From positions 1-17,869 of the forward strand of contig JABJKL010000025.1 in the NCBI GenBank assembly GCA_018660405.1: a DNA stretch of 17,869 nucleotides, read 5' to 3'. The translations under genes and the position numbers were made by a program. This stretch comes from Pseudomonadota bacterium. Lineage in GTDB: Bacteria; Pseudomonadota; Gammaproteobacteria; Arenicellales; Arenicellaceae. Below the pieces are notes generated by a model. That model was not told the DNA's origin. It saw only the letters and a list, made by a program, of their open reading frames with translations, and searched no databases. Of the stretch, positions 1 through 7,075 are shown in pieces; the stretch's first letter is position 1, and each line of letters begins with the position of its first letter.

Positions 1-350
1 CACCTTAAACTGTCCAACTAGTGCTGACGGGGTACACTCATAAAACCTTTTATAAGAACAGATATTTGATGAGTACCGCCTACTTTTATATTACACACGG
101 CGTAATAAACCCAAATGTAACAACATATTACTATTTATACATCTTTATTTTTCAAGGCATTTTTACTGCTCCGCCTTCATTTTTAATTCCGCGCTTATAA
201 TGGCGGTCGATTCCTTGCCAAAATTCTCTCGTGTTTCACATATAACTCGATATTGCACGAGCGTCCTTTTATGTTGTGCTAAACAACTACCGCTTCTCCT
301 CGATCAATGTTTACCACTAACGTGTGTGCGCAACCTGCCTAGCCCCAGAC
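1..350. other. AT-rich stretch without a recognisable gene
   Basis: I see no convincing gene here. The only open frame, on the plus strand from about 200, runs straight through the terminator hairpin at 351-378, has no Shine-Dalgarno sequence and encodes nothing I recognise. The stretch is AT-rich and lies downstream of the receptor gene that ends at 412. Confidence 0.6.
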
Positions 351-378
351 AAAAAAAGGGGTCCTTTCGGACCCCTTT
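351..378 (-). terminator. Rho-independent terminator of the TonB-dependent receptor gene
   Basis: Bases 355-364 (AAAGGGGTCC) pair perfectly with 369-378 (GGACCCCTTT) around a four-base loop. Read on the minus strand, the 10-bp stem is followed by seven T residues (357 down to 351; the three nearest the stem can also pair). It lies 34 bases beyond the receptor stop codon, so it fits as the end of that transcript. Confidence 0.9.
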
Positions 379-411
379 CTCGTGACGCTAAACAAGCGCT
401 ACATTACTAAC

Positions 412-2805
412 CTAGCCACCGAATCGGTAAGCCACTGTCGCGCCAATCTGACGCCGACCAGAGGTGCCCGTCGGGCGACTACGTACCGCATTACCCAATG
501 GTCCTGGCTGGCCCCGATTAAAAATAGAGCCAATTCCCGGGCCAAAGTTGATTTGGTCCGCTTTATTGTCAAGATTTTTGCCCCACAGGCTCAGGGTCAG
601 ATTCTCATCAGCCGAAGTCCACGACAGATCAACGCCAAATTTGTCCAGCGCTTCCCGCAGATACATCGGAGCATCCCCAGCGATGTTCAAGCCATCCCGA
701 TTCGCCGTACCATTTTGGCCCCATACATCACTACGATGGGTCCAATTAGCACGAAATCTGACGCTCGAACCACCGGCCAAAGCCCACTCATAGGCGGCCC
801 AGACTGCAGCAGTGTTCTTAGGCGAATTAGCCGGCCGGTCTCCGCTGATATCTTCACCAGACGGCACGATTGCACCGGTTGCGCCGTCAAACGTCGCTCC
901 CAATTGTGTGCCTTCGGCGAATTCCACATCGTAGAACCCGGCGCTGACACCCACTGTAAAGTTATCGGAAAGCGCAAACGTACCTTCAAACTCAATACCC
1001 TTGTTATTTTGACCGGGTGCATTACTGATTAAGTTTGCGTTACCCGATGCTCCAACGGCAACCTGATTGCCCACCTGCGAGCTATCCTGCTCCATTTTGA
1101 ACACAGTGACCGCAAACAAGGCCCGATCATAAGCACCTTTCCAACCGAGCTCATAGTTAACCACCTCTTCAGAATCGATGAAAAGATTAAAGGCCTGAAG
1201 ATGGCGCGCATCATTCTGGAAGCCACCCGCCTTGAAACCCTCGGAGTAAAGAGCGTAGATATTGCTGTTGTCGTTAATCGCGTAGCTCAAACTAACCTTG
1301 GCCGAGAAATTGTCCCAGGAATCGTCGGCAACCGCATCAAAACCCATCGGGTTTGCTGCAGTTCCGCAAATGCCTGCTACGATATTCGCGTTACAGTACC
1401 GCGCGCCATTACCAAGGCCCACACCACTAAGACCGCCCCGGTTACCATAACCGCTCAGCGCCCAGTCCATACTACGTGATTCGTCAGAATAACGACCGCC
1501 CACGCTCAACGCCAACTGGTCGGTTATATCGAAAATTACTTCACCGAAGATTCCAAGCGATTCGGTATTTGCGTCTCCGTCCTGAATCAAAGTCCACTCT
1601 GCAGGACAAGGTAGACCGCCGCAATTATTCCGATTGGGATTACCGATGTTTGTCTCGATCCGATGTTCGCTGTCTTCCAGATAGGTAATGCCAGCCAACC
1701 AACGGAATCGATTGCCACTGGCAAAATTATCGATGCGCAGTTCCGTTGACAAAATTTCAGCTTCGTTGGACACGATCTGGTCGCGAATGGAAAAAGGCGT
1801 TCCAAAAGCGTCCTGAATGTTCAGGTGATCACCGTCTTGATAGCCGCTAAGCCAAGTGACGGATACTTCATCAAAATTCCACACGAGCTCTGCAGTCAGC
1901 AATGTAATATCTCGGTCGACTGACCATTCGCGAGTATCGTCTTGCGATGCCTTAAAGGGATCGCAATCATCGGTGTAACCCTGGTATCTGGCACCGGTAT
2001 TGAGCCAAGGCGATACACATTCGCTGCCTCTTCGAACCGTAGGCAGTTCGTCATCCTTGATTACCTCTGCCTTCAGGTAAGCGCTAAACGAATCGCTGGG
2101 CTCATAAAGCAAAGAAACACGAACAGAGGTATTCTCTGAAGCTTCCAGAGCCTTGCCGGTATTTCGATCTTCCATCACACCGTCAGTATCCTGGTAGTTA
2201 AACGCAATACGCCCGGAAAGCGTATCGGATAACGCGGTATTGTAATGGCCATTGACAGCGAACAGATTGAGGTCGCCAACGGTTCCTTCTATAGCTCCTG
2301 AAGTCTCCTGGCTCGGACGCGCAGATACGAAGTGCATGAGCCCCAACGTGGCGTTACGGCCAAAGGTTGTACCCTGTGGGCCGCGCATGATTTCCACACG
2401 ATCCAGATCGTAAACCGGCAGCGTCATCATGAATGCTTTGGTTGCCGGTACACCGTCGTAGACCACTTGCACGGCCGACTCTAGACTGGCATTACCGAAG
2501 TTGCCTCCGTTGACACCGCGCAACGTTAAGTTGGGCTGTGCCTTTGTGAACTGCCCCCAGGTTGCACCGGGCGTCAGCTCAAGAATATCCTGAACACTAT
2601 CGACGCGATTGTCTTTCAGGAAACCCGTGTCCATCACAGCCACCGCAAGCGGTGCATCCGTGATGCTTTCCTCGTAGCGCCGGGCGGTAACCACAATCTC
2701 TTCGAGTTGGGCAAACGACTGCTGTACCGGCAGGTACATCAGCACCATACCCACGGCGCTTAGTAATAACCTTTTAGCAAGGCTAGATTTTGACTTGATA
2801 CTCAT
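412..2805 (-). CDS. TonB-dependent outer-membrane receptor
   Basis: A 797-residue receptor predicted to import an unidentified substrate across the outer membrane using TonB energy. Residues 1-32 form a signal peptide ending SFA. A TonB box, EEIVVTA, follows at about residues 35-41. The plug domain includes the family motif RGPQGTTFGRNAT near residues 141-153, and the rest is a 22-stranded-type barrel ending YRFGG. Three cysteine pairs (SEC and DDC, NNC and LPC, RYC and GIC) fall where extracellular loops are expected and may form disulfides. I chose the ATG at 2805 because AGGAG (2811-2815) lies five bases upstream; an in-frame ATG at 2829 lacks such a site. The plug reads ATLGLMHFV where relatives usually have a GGAINIV-like sequence. 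The gene stands alone with its own terminator. Family assignment is firm; the substrate is unknown. Confidence 0.95.
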   Translation of the reverse strand: MSIKSKSSLAKRLLLSAVGMVLMYLPVQQSFAQLEEIVVTARRYEESITDAPLAVAVMDTGFLKDNRVDSVQDILELTPGATWGQFTKAQPNLTLRGVNGGNFGNASLESAVQVVYDGVPATKAFMMTLPVYDLDRVEIMRGPQGTTFGRNATLGLMHFVSARPSQETSGAIEGTVGDLNLFAVNGHYNTALSDTLSGRIAFNYQDTDGVMEDRNTGKALEASENTSVRVSLLYEPSDSFSAYLKAEVIKDDELPTVRRGSECVSPWLNTGARYQGYTDDCDPFKASQDDTREWSVDRDITLLTAELVWNFDEVSVTWLSGYQDGDHLNIQDAFGTPFSIRDQIVSNEAEILSTELRIDNFASGNRFRWLAGITYLEDSEHRIETNIGNPNRNNCGGLPCPAEWTLIQDGDANTESLGIFGEVIFDITDQLALSVGGRYSDESRSMDWALSGYGNRGGLSGVGLGNGARYCNANIVAGICGTAANPMGFDAVADDSWDNFSAKVSLSYAINDNSNIYALYSEGFKAGGFQNDARHLQAFNLFIDSEEVVNYELGWKGAYDRALFAVTVFKMEQDSSQVGNQVAVGASGNANLISNAPGQNNKGIEFEGTFALSDNFTVGVSAGFYDVEFAEGTQLGATFDGATGAIVPSGEDISGDRPANSPKNTAAVWAAYEWALAGGSSVRFRANWTHRSDVWGQNGTANRDGLNIAGDAPMYLREALDKFGVDLSWTSADENLTLSLWGKNLDNKADQINFGPGIGSIFNRGQPGPLGNAVRSRPTGTSGRRQIGATVAYRFGG

Positions 2806-2834
2806 AAATTCTCCTAAAATTACTAACATTTTAA

Positions 2835-2854
2835 TTGCCTGAATGTACAGGCAA
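2835..2854 (-). promoter_or_regulatory. Perfect 7-bp inverted repeat, candidate operator of the receptor gene
   Basis: The sequence TTGCCTGAATGTACAGGCAA has perfect 7-base arms around a six-base centre, typical of a binding site for a dimeric regulator. It lies 29 bases upstream of the receptor ATG. On the minus strand its first arm, TTGCCT, could serve as a -35 element, with TAAAAT (15-base spacer) or AATGTT (18-base spacer) as -10. A protein bound here would then overlap the promoter and repress. The palindrome is seen directly; its role is inferred. Confidence 0.45.
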
Positions 2855-2864
2855 CAAACTCAAT

Positions 2865-2942
2865 GGCCTTTATCCAAACTCTCAGGCCTTTATCCAAACT
2901 CTCATAACGCCTTTAACTCAATGGCCTTTATCCAAACTCTCA
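2865..2942. repeat. Three copies of a 20-bp direct repeat
   Basis: The 20-mer GGCCTTTATCCAAACTCTCA occurs at 2865-2884, 2885-2904 and 2923-2942, all exact. Copies one and three are preceded by ACTCAAT, and copies two and three are followed by TAACGCCTTT. The pattern therefore looks like two successive duplications of partly different length. The array lies just upstream of the candidate receptor promoter. Confidence 0.9.
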
Positions 2943-3258
2943 TAACGCCTTTTATGTAACGACGTTGACGTTTATGAAAGCTGCCATTTCTTTGCATAAC
3001 GAAATTACGCTTTTTGTAGCACGTGTTCACGCAATACAGTGGGATGTTAACAATATATTCCAACCTTTTCCAGCCCACCTAAAATCGTTATTTTTACTAG
3101 TGCTTGTTAGTAAGCGCAACGAGAAGGGCTAGAGAGTTTGAGGTAGCGATGGGTCGTCTGTTCTAAATAAATAGATAATAACGTAACTCATTGTATATAA
3201 AGATAATATTACGTTTTTTATGCTCAAGAAATTTAGCTTGCCGGGTAGCAAATAAGAG
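2943..3258. other. Non-coding region between receptor and cytochrome genes
   Basis: No gene is visible. This is the space upstream of the receptor and downstream of the cytochrome b561. A 7-bp inverted repeat, AACGTAA (3180-3186) with TTACGTT (3209-3215), has a long AT-rich loop and T residues on its plus-strand side. It is too poor in GC to call a terminator with confidence. No GC-rich terminator follows the cytochrome stop codon. Confidence 0.5.
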
Positions 3259-3906
3259 TCAGTAATCAGGCCCGCGTCGGGAAAACCGCTTTGCTAACCG
3301 CTCTGGCAATATACGCACCAGCGTCTGGTCTTTTTTCCAGTAATGGTGATAGAGGGCCGCCGCCACATGTATCACGATTAGTACCCACACCAGCCATGCC
3401 CCGCTGGTATGGTGAAAATATTCGAGCGCAGCCGAAAAGGTTTCAAACTCCACCCCCATGCCCCGGGTTACCAAAAGATCATATAAGCCGGTCGTCCAGA
3501 ACGCCGGTATTTTGATCAGCCAGAAAAAATTGGCACCGCCGCCGTTAGACACGTAGCCAGTTATTGGCATCGCTATCATGAAAAAATACAGCGCGCCATG
3601 CCCCAGTTTGGCACCCAAATGCTCCAGCCGGCTACCCGGCTCGGGTTTGGGAACGGGGTTTAACAAACGCCAGATTATGCGCAGAACTACAAAAACCGCG
3701 ATTGTTAGACCAAAGGATTTGTGCAAATTTAAGGTAATAAAGCTCTCTGGCGCGCAGTCGCTAAGCTCCATGCTCCTGGGGCACGGGGCAGTGAACCAGT
3801 GTCGATAGTAAACCGCGCAATAGGCAGCCAAAAACAAGGAGGCAACTGCCCAATGTAGAAACTTTGCTAACGTGCCGTAACTAACTGTAGTATTTCTTAA
3901 CGTCAT
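3259..3906 (-). CDS. Cytochrome b561 family membrane protein
   Basis: A 215-residue integral inner-membrane protein of the CybB-like b561 family, which binds two b-type hemes and passes electrons between quinols and other carriers. Four hydrophobic segments are visible, near residues 14-34, 60-82, 100-120 and 165-188. Candidate heme-ligand histidines are H18 (FLHWA), H62 (LHKSFG), H103, H180 and H187/H188 (IHVAAALYHHYW). The protein is somewhat longer than the usual 175-190 residues because the loop after the first segment is extended and carries two cysteines, C42 and C51. The start at 3906 is preceded by AAGG. The gene appears monocistronic. Family is confident; physiological partner is unknown. 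Confidence 0.9.
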   Translation of the reverse strand: MTLRNTTVSYGTLAKFLHWAVASLFLAAYCAVYYRHWFTAPCPRSMELSDCAPESFITLNLHKSFGLTIAVFVVLRIIWRLLNPVPKPEPGSRLEHLGAKLGHGALYFFMIAMPITGYVSNGGGANFFWLIKIPAFWTTGLYDLLVTRGMGVEFETFSAALEYFHHTSGAWLVWVLIVIHVAAALYHHYWKKDQTLVRILPERLAKRFSRRGPDY

Positions 3907-3935
3907 AATGGGTACCTTATATTAATCATTTTACC

Positions 3936-3945
3936 GTGGCGCCAC
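3936..3945. promoter_or_regulatory. 10-bp palindrome upstream of cytochrome b561
   Basis: GTGGCGCCAC is a perfect palindrome 30 bases upstream of the b561 start codon. A TAAAAT that could be the -10 box lies at 3928-3933 on the minus strand. No good -35 is visible, so a regulator binding at the palindrome is conceivable. A 10-bp palindrome can easily arise by chance. Confidence 0.25.
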
Positions 3946-3958
3946 AGCACTTCTTTTT

Positions 3959-3998
3959 CTTGCCTATTTTCTTGCCTATTTTCTTGCCTATTTTCTTG
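3959..3998. repeat. 12-bp tandem repeat, 3.3 copies
   Basis: The unit CTTGCCTATTTT is repeated exactly at 3959-3970, 3971-3982 and 3983-3994, followed by a partial CTTG. It lies about 50-90 bases upstream of the b561 start codon and is a typical target for strand slippage. Confidence 0.9.
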
Positions 3999-4058
3999 GA
4001 TGGAGGCTACAATGTTGGTATGACCCACTATCGGGGCATCATATCAGAATTCAATTGA

Positions 4059-4150
4059 ACCAGCCCATCACCCAGGATTCTCTTTGCCGGGGTCGCTGGA
4101 TGCTTCCTGCTATCGGGCTTTGCCGCGTTACTTTACCAAATGGCACGGAT
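4059..4150 (+). pseudogene. Possible N-terminal remnant of a spermidine-synthase-like membrane protein
   Basis: In the frame opening after a TGA at 4056-4058, bases 4071 onward translate to PRILFAGVAGCFLLSGFAALL followed by YQ. The stretch FLLSGFAALLYQ is the characteristic first membrane helix of the fused MFS/spermidine-synthase family, in which FLSG(F/A)(A/S)ALIYQ precedes a VxWxR motif. Here no ATG precedes it, and after YQ the reading departs from the family. It therefore looks like a short decayed or deleted remnant. The match covers only about 20 residues and is recalled from memory, so chance similarity is possible. Confidence 0.3.
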
Positions 4151-4242
4151 TTTTTTGCTGCCCAACCGGTCCAGACGGGTTAATTTGATCGGTGATAAAC
4201 CTGTTTCTTCGAATAAACCATTCGCTGCAGGTCTGGGTTCCA

Positions 4243-4512
4243 CTACTTTACCAGAGGATGATCTTTCGGTAGTTTGCCAATCAACCACATCGCAAGACGG
4301 TGCCGAATACCCAAATCAGACAGTTGATCTGCTGCCAATGGTTGAATTTGTTTGTCGTGCACCAGCAGTCGATAAATAAACTCCAGTTTATCCTTCTGCG
4401 AATCTGATTCATCAATCGTCCCCGCACCGCGCTTCTTCACGTAAGACGAGCCTATGAGGATAACTTCGCCAATGATTTCAGTTTCATTTTTAATCTTTTT
4501 AACTTTTGTCAT
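4243..4512 (-). CDS. Small conserved protein, probably DUF5062 family
   Basis: An 89-residue soluble, charged protein without signal peptide or membrane segment. The N-terminal KVKKIKNETEIIGEV, central YVKKRG, QKDKLEFIYRLLVHDKQIQPLA and C-terminal KLPKDHPLVK resemble, as I recall them, the small gammaproteobacterial DUF5062 proteins, whose function is unknown. That match is from memory and should be treated as likely rather than proven. I chose ATG 4512 because an AGAGG lies upstream and the protein then has the family's usual length. The longer frame to 4584 adds a Cys/Gly-rich stretch without a ribosome site. It is divergent from the first DUF5916 gene. Confidence 0.65.
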   Translation of the reverse strand: MTKVKKIKNETEIIGEVILIGSSYVKKRGAGTIDESDSQKDKLEFIYRLLVHDKQIQPLAADQLSDLGIRHRLAMWLIGKLPKDHPLVK

Positions 4513-4590
4513 TGCGTAGCCTCTATTGTGCCAGCCCAAGCATAAACCAAAGCCCGGCAAATAAAAAACCCCGCACCGAAACACGAGGAT

Positions 4591-4673
4591 GATAGTTCAA
4601 ATAGATAGCTCAGACCGATAGTTCAAACCGATAGTTCAAACCGATAGTTCAAACCGATAGTTCAAACCGATAG
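4591..4673. repeat. 13-bp tandem repeat array, six units plus a partial
   Basis: The unit GATAGTTCAAACC is exact at 4617-4629, 4630-4642, 4643-4655 and 4656-4668. Two degenerate units precede it (4591-4603 and 4604-4616), and a partial GATAG ends at 4673. The edge units are the diverged ones, as expected if the core expanded recently. The array ends 27 bases before the -35-like element of the first DUF5916 gene and also lies upstream of the divergent small gene. Confidence 0.92.
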
Positions 4674-4700
4674 AATTAGGCAAATGAACGATACATGACG

Positions 4701-4728
4701 TTACAAGCGGTATGAGGTTTAGTATGTT
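4701..4728 (+). promoter_or_regulatory. Promoter-like element of the first DUF5916 gene
   Basis: TTACAA (4701-4706), a 16-base spacer and TATGTT (4723-4728) resemble a sigma-70-type -35/-10 pair. The same element with the same spacer occurs before both other paralogs, and GACG precedes the -35 here and at the second copy. Transcription would begin near 4735, about 30 bases before the ATG at 4765. Conservation across the three copies is the main support. Confidence 0.6.
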
Positions 4729-4764
4729 AGTGTGCGCGACACAAATTTCGTACCCTGCCTCGCG

Positions 4765-7011
4765 ATGATTTCCGTGCTCAAACTTTCGACCAAGCATGCT
4801 TTCCTTTCTCTTCTATTACTTGGTTTTTCTCTCGCGATACCAGCACAAGAGCCCCCGTCGCAGACTATTCAAGTTGATATGGCGAGCAAACACTTCGATG
4901 CCCCACGAACCGAAATAGCGCCTGTTATTGATGGCGTAATCGATGGCGATCCCGCCTGGGCAGGCGCACATCAGATCGATGATTTTTATCAAGTCAGGCC
5001 GAATGAGTATCTACCTGCCTCTGATAAAACCGAATTTTTGATCACCTACGATTCAAGCAATTTATACGTGGCTGCACGAGTCTATTATCGAAACAAGAAC
5101 GATATTATCGCCAATGTGCTGCGACAAGGAGCAGCAACTGGTTCTGATGACAGAATATCCCTTATATTAGATCCATACGGCGACGGACGTCGCGGATACC
5201 TGTTTATATTGAACAGTAATTCGGTTCGCGTTGATTCGCTTTTTGTGGGCACCAGTAGCACGCAACCAAATTGGGAAGGCATTTGGCAAGGGCAAGCAAC
5301 CAGCACAGATTACGGTTGGTCTGGCGAAATACAAATTCCGTTTAAAACACTTTCTTTCGATCCTGATGCAGCAACCTGGGGGATTAATTTTCGACGCGAT
5401 TCCGAGCTAACATCTGAACGCATGGGGTGGTATTCGCAAAATCAGGCGATGGATCCAGGAGCTTCGGGAACCATGACGGCTTTACGGGATATTAACCAGG
5501 GTTGGGGACTGGATATTGAGCCCTCGATTAGTTTGATAAAACACAAGAATAATGAAACAGGCGAATCATCAAGCAGCTTTGAGCCTTCGCTGGATGCGTT
5601 TTACAAAATTACCCCGGCGCTAAATGGCGCACTGACGATCAACACCGATTTTTCAGCGACCGAAGTAGACGACCGACAGGTTAATCTCACCCAATTCAGT
5701 TTGTTCTTTCCGGAAAAACGTGAGTTTTTCCTAAGGGATTTCGATATTTTCGACTTCGGCAATATCGGCGCAAATGAACAGCGCACCTCATTCGGCCGCG
5801 CGGAACGACAAAACGCCAGACCCTTTTTCTCCCGACGGGTTGGCTTGGCGCGCAGTGGTGACCCGATAGGTATCGACGCTGGCGTAAAGGTCAGTGGAGA
5901 TGTTGCAGGGTTAAACGTTGGCGCCCTGGTCATACGTCAAGAAGAGTTCGAAGCGTTAAATGCCACTGATTTATTTGTTGGCAGGGTCACAAAAAATATT
6001 TTGGAAGAATCCAGCATCGGTGTGATATACACCAACGGAGACCCACGCTCAAACTCGAATAACAATCTGATAGGTGCTGATTTCCGGTACCGCAATACCC
6101 GATTAGGGCGGGGCCGCGCCTTTACCGCAGACGCCTGGTATCAACAAACTTCCGGTGATATTGAACTCGACGACGAATACGCTTTTGATGTGAAGCTCGC
6201 TGTTCCCAGTACCACCGGTTTTGGCGGTAAATTGCAATATCAGGAGGTCGGCGAAAACTATAATCCAGCATTGGGTTTTGTCAGCCGCAAAGGCGTGCGC
6301 TTAAAGCGCGCCAAGATTTTTCATAACACATTATCCGCTGACCACATAATCCAACGATATAATCCCAGCGCCGAGTACATTAGCTGGGAATATTTAGATA
6401 CAGGCCAGGTGCAGACCCGGATCACCAAATTTCAGGCGCTGGACTTAACCAATCAAAGTGGCGACAGGATATGGGGATATTGGAGTCGACGAGAGGCCAG
6501 CGTAAGAGGAATTAATGATCAGCCCTTGGAGAGTATTGGCATAATATTCCCTACAGGTAATTACGCGTGGACTCGCTGGGCAATCGGAATAAGTACCAGC
6601 AATCACCGAAAAGTTTTTACCAGCACACGTGCCTTCTTTGGCGGCTATTACAATGGAAATTTAATGGATATCCGATCTGATATCACATGGCGTCCGTCGG
6701 AGCACTTCAATTTCTCTTTCGGTGTGCGGCATTCAAACATTGAACAGCCTCAAGGCCGATTCATCTCTCGACTAGTCGATTTCAATGCCACTTGGGTATT
6801 CTCGTCGAAACTGTCCTGGTCTAACCTCGTGCAATACGACAATATTAGCGAAAACCTTGGCTTTAACAGCCGACTACATTGGGTGCCCAAGGCAGGACAA
6901 GATGTATTTCTGGTGTTCAATCAGGGCTGGCAAGACCGGGATTTGGACAACACTTTTGCCATGGTAGAGCGTGACCTTACTTTCAAAGCCTCCTACACAT
7001 TTCGGTTTTAG
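4765..7011 (+). CDS. Secreted CBM9-like/DUF5916 protein, paralog 1
   Basis: A 748-residue protein predicted to be exported and to sit in the outer membrane. A signal peptide covers about residues 1-28 (SLAIPAQ). A carbohydrate-binding family 9-like domain spans about 42-235 (VIDGVIDGDPAW, FLITYDSSNLYVA, LDPYGDGRRGYLF, YGWSGEIQIPFKTL). The DUF5916 region runs from about 245 to the end, with the hallmark FFPEKREFFL and IFDFGNIGANEQR. The C-terminus alternates hydrophobic and polar residues and ends YTFRF with a terminal Phe, as outer-membrane barrels do. ATG 4765 gives a normal signal peptide and a length matching the paralogs (745 and 744). GTG 4732 would add 11 residues. Neither start has a well-placed Shine-Dalgarno. 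Ligand and activity are unknown; family databases sometimes label such proteins hydrolases, but I see no catalytic motif. It converges with the porin gene, and no clear terminator lies between them. Confidence 0.88.
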   Translation: MISVLKLSTKHAFLSLLLLGFSLAIPAQEPPSQTIQVDMASKHFDAPRTEIAPVIDGVIDGDPAWAGAHQIDDFYQVRPNEYLPASDKTEFLITYDSSNLYVAARVYYRNKNDIIANVLRQGAATGSDDRISLILDPYGDGRRGYLFILNSNSVRVDSLFVGTSSTQPNWEGIWQGQATSTDYGWSGEIQIPFKTLSFDPDAATWGINFRRDSELTSERMGWYSQNQAMDPGASGTMTALRDINQGWGLDIEPSISLIKHKNNETGESSSSFEPSLDAFYKITPALNGALTINTDFSATEVDDRQVNLTQFSLFFPEKREFFLRDFDIFDFGNIGANEQRTSFGRAERQNARPFFSRRVGLARSGDPIGIDAGVKVSGDVAGLNVGALVIRQEEFEALNATDLFVGRVTKNILEESSIGVIYTNGDPRSNSNNNLIGADFRYRNTRLGRGRAFTADAWYQQTSGDIELDDEYAFDVKLAVPSTTGFGGKLQYQEVGENYNPALGFVSRKGVRLKRAKIFHNTLSADHIIQRYNPSAEYISWEYLDTGQVQTRITKFQALDLTNQSGDRIWGYWSRREASVRGINDQPLESIGIIFPTGNYAWTRWAIGISTSNHRKVFTSTRAFFGGYYNGNLMDIRSDITWRPSEHFNFSFGVRHSNIEQPQGRFISRLVDFNATWVFSSKLSWSNLVQYDNISENLGFNSRLHWVPKAGQDVFLVFNQGWQDRDLDNTFAMVERDLTFKASYTFRF

Positions 7012-7075
7012 CTCTGGTTGAACCAAACATAAGCCCCTTTTTGGCGAACCACGGGTGCTCATACAAGCGAAATAC

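Noticed and set aside
200..385. 61-codon plus-strand frame near the left edge.
   Set aside because: It runs through a clear rho-independent terminator, has no Shine-Dalgarno and resembles no family.
382..1032. Long plus-strand frame of 216 codons opposite the receptor gene.
   Set aside because: It is a shadow of the receptor coding region, rich in Arg, Thr and Pro, with no ribosome site or recognisable motif.
2816..2830. ATGTTAG before the receptor (ATG at 2829) as a fourth member of the motif found before the DUF5916 genes.
   Set aside because: No TTACA element lies 16 bases upstream, and the receptor has a good Shine-Dalgarno before a later ATG. The match of seven bases is probably chance.
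3176..3220. AT-rich inverted repeat AACGTAA/TTACGTT with a T-run as a terminator of the b561 gene.
   Set aside because: The loop is 22 bases, the stem is only 7 AT-rich pairs, and the better T-run is on the wrong strand for that gene.
4140..4379. 79-codon plus-strand frame starting with MARIFLLPNRS.
   Set aside because: It mostly overlaps the DUF5062-like gene in antisense. Only the part upstream of its ATG resembles a known family, so it is not a gene of its own.
4591..4673. Considered as a CRISPR array.
   Set aside because: The 13-base units are directly adjacent with no spacers, and no cas gene is present. It is a simple tandem repeat.
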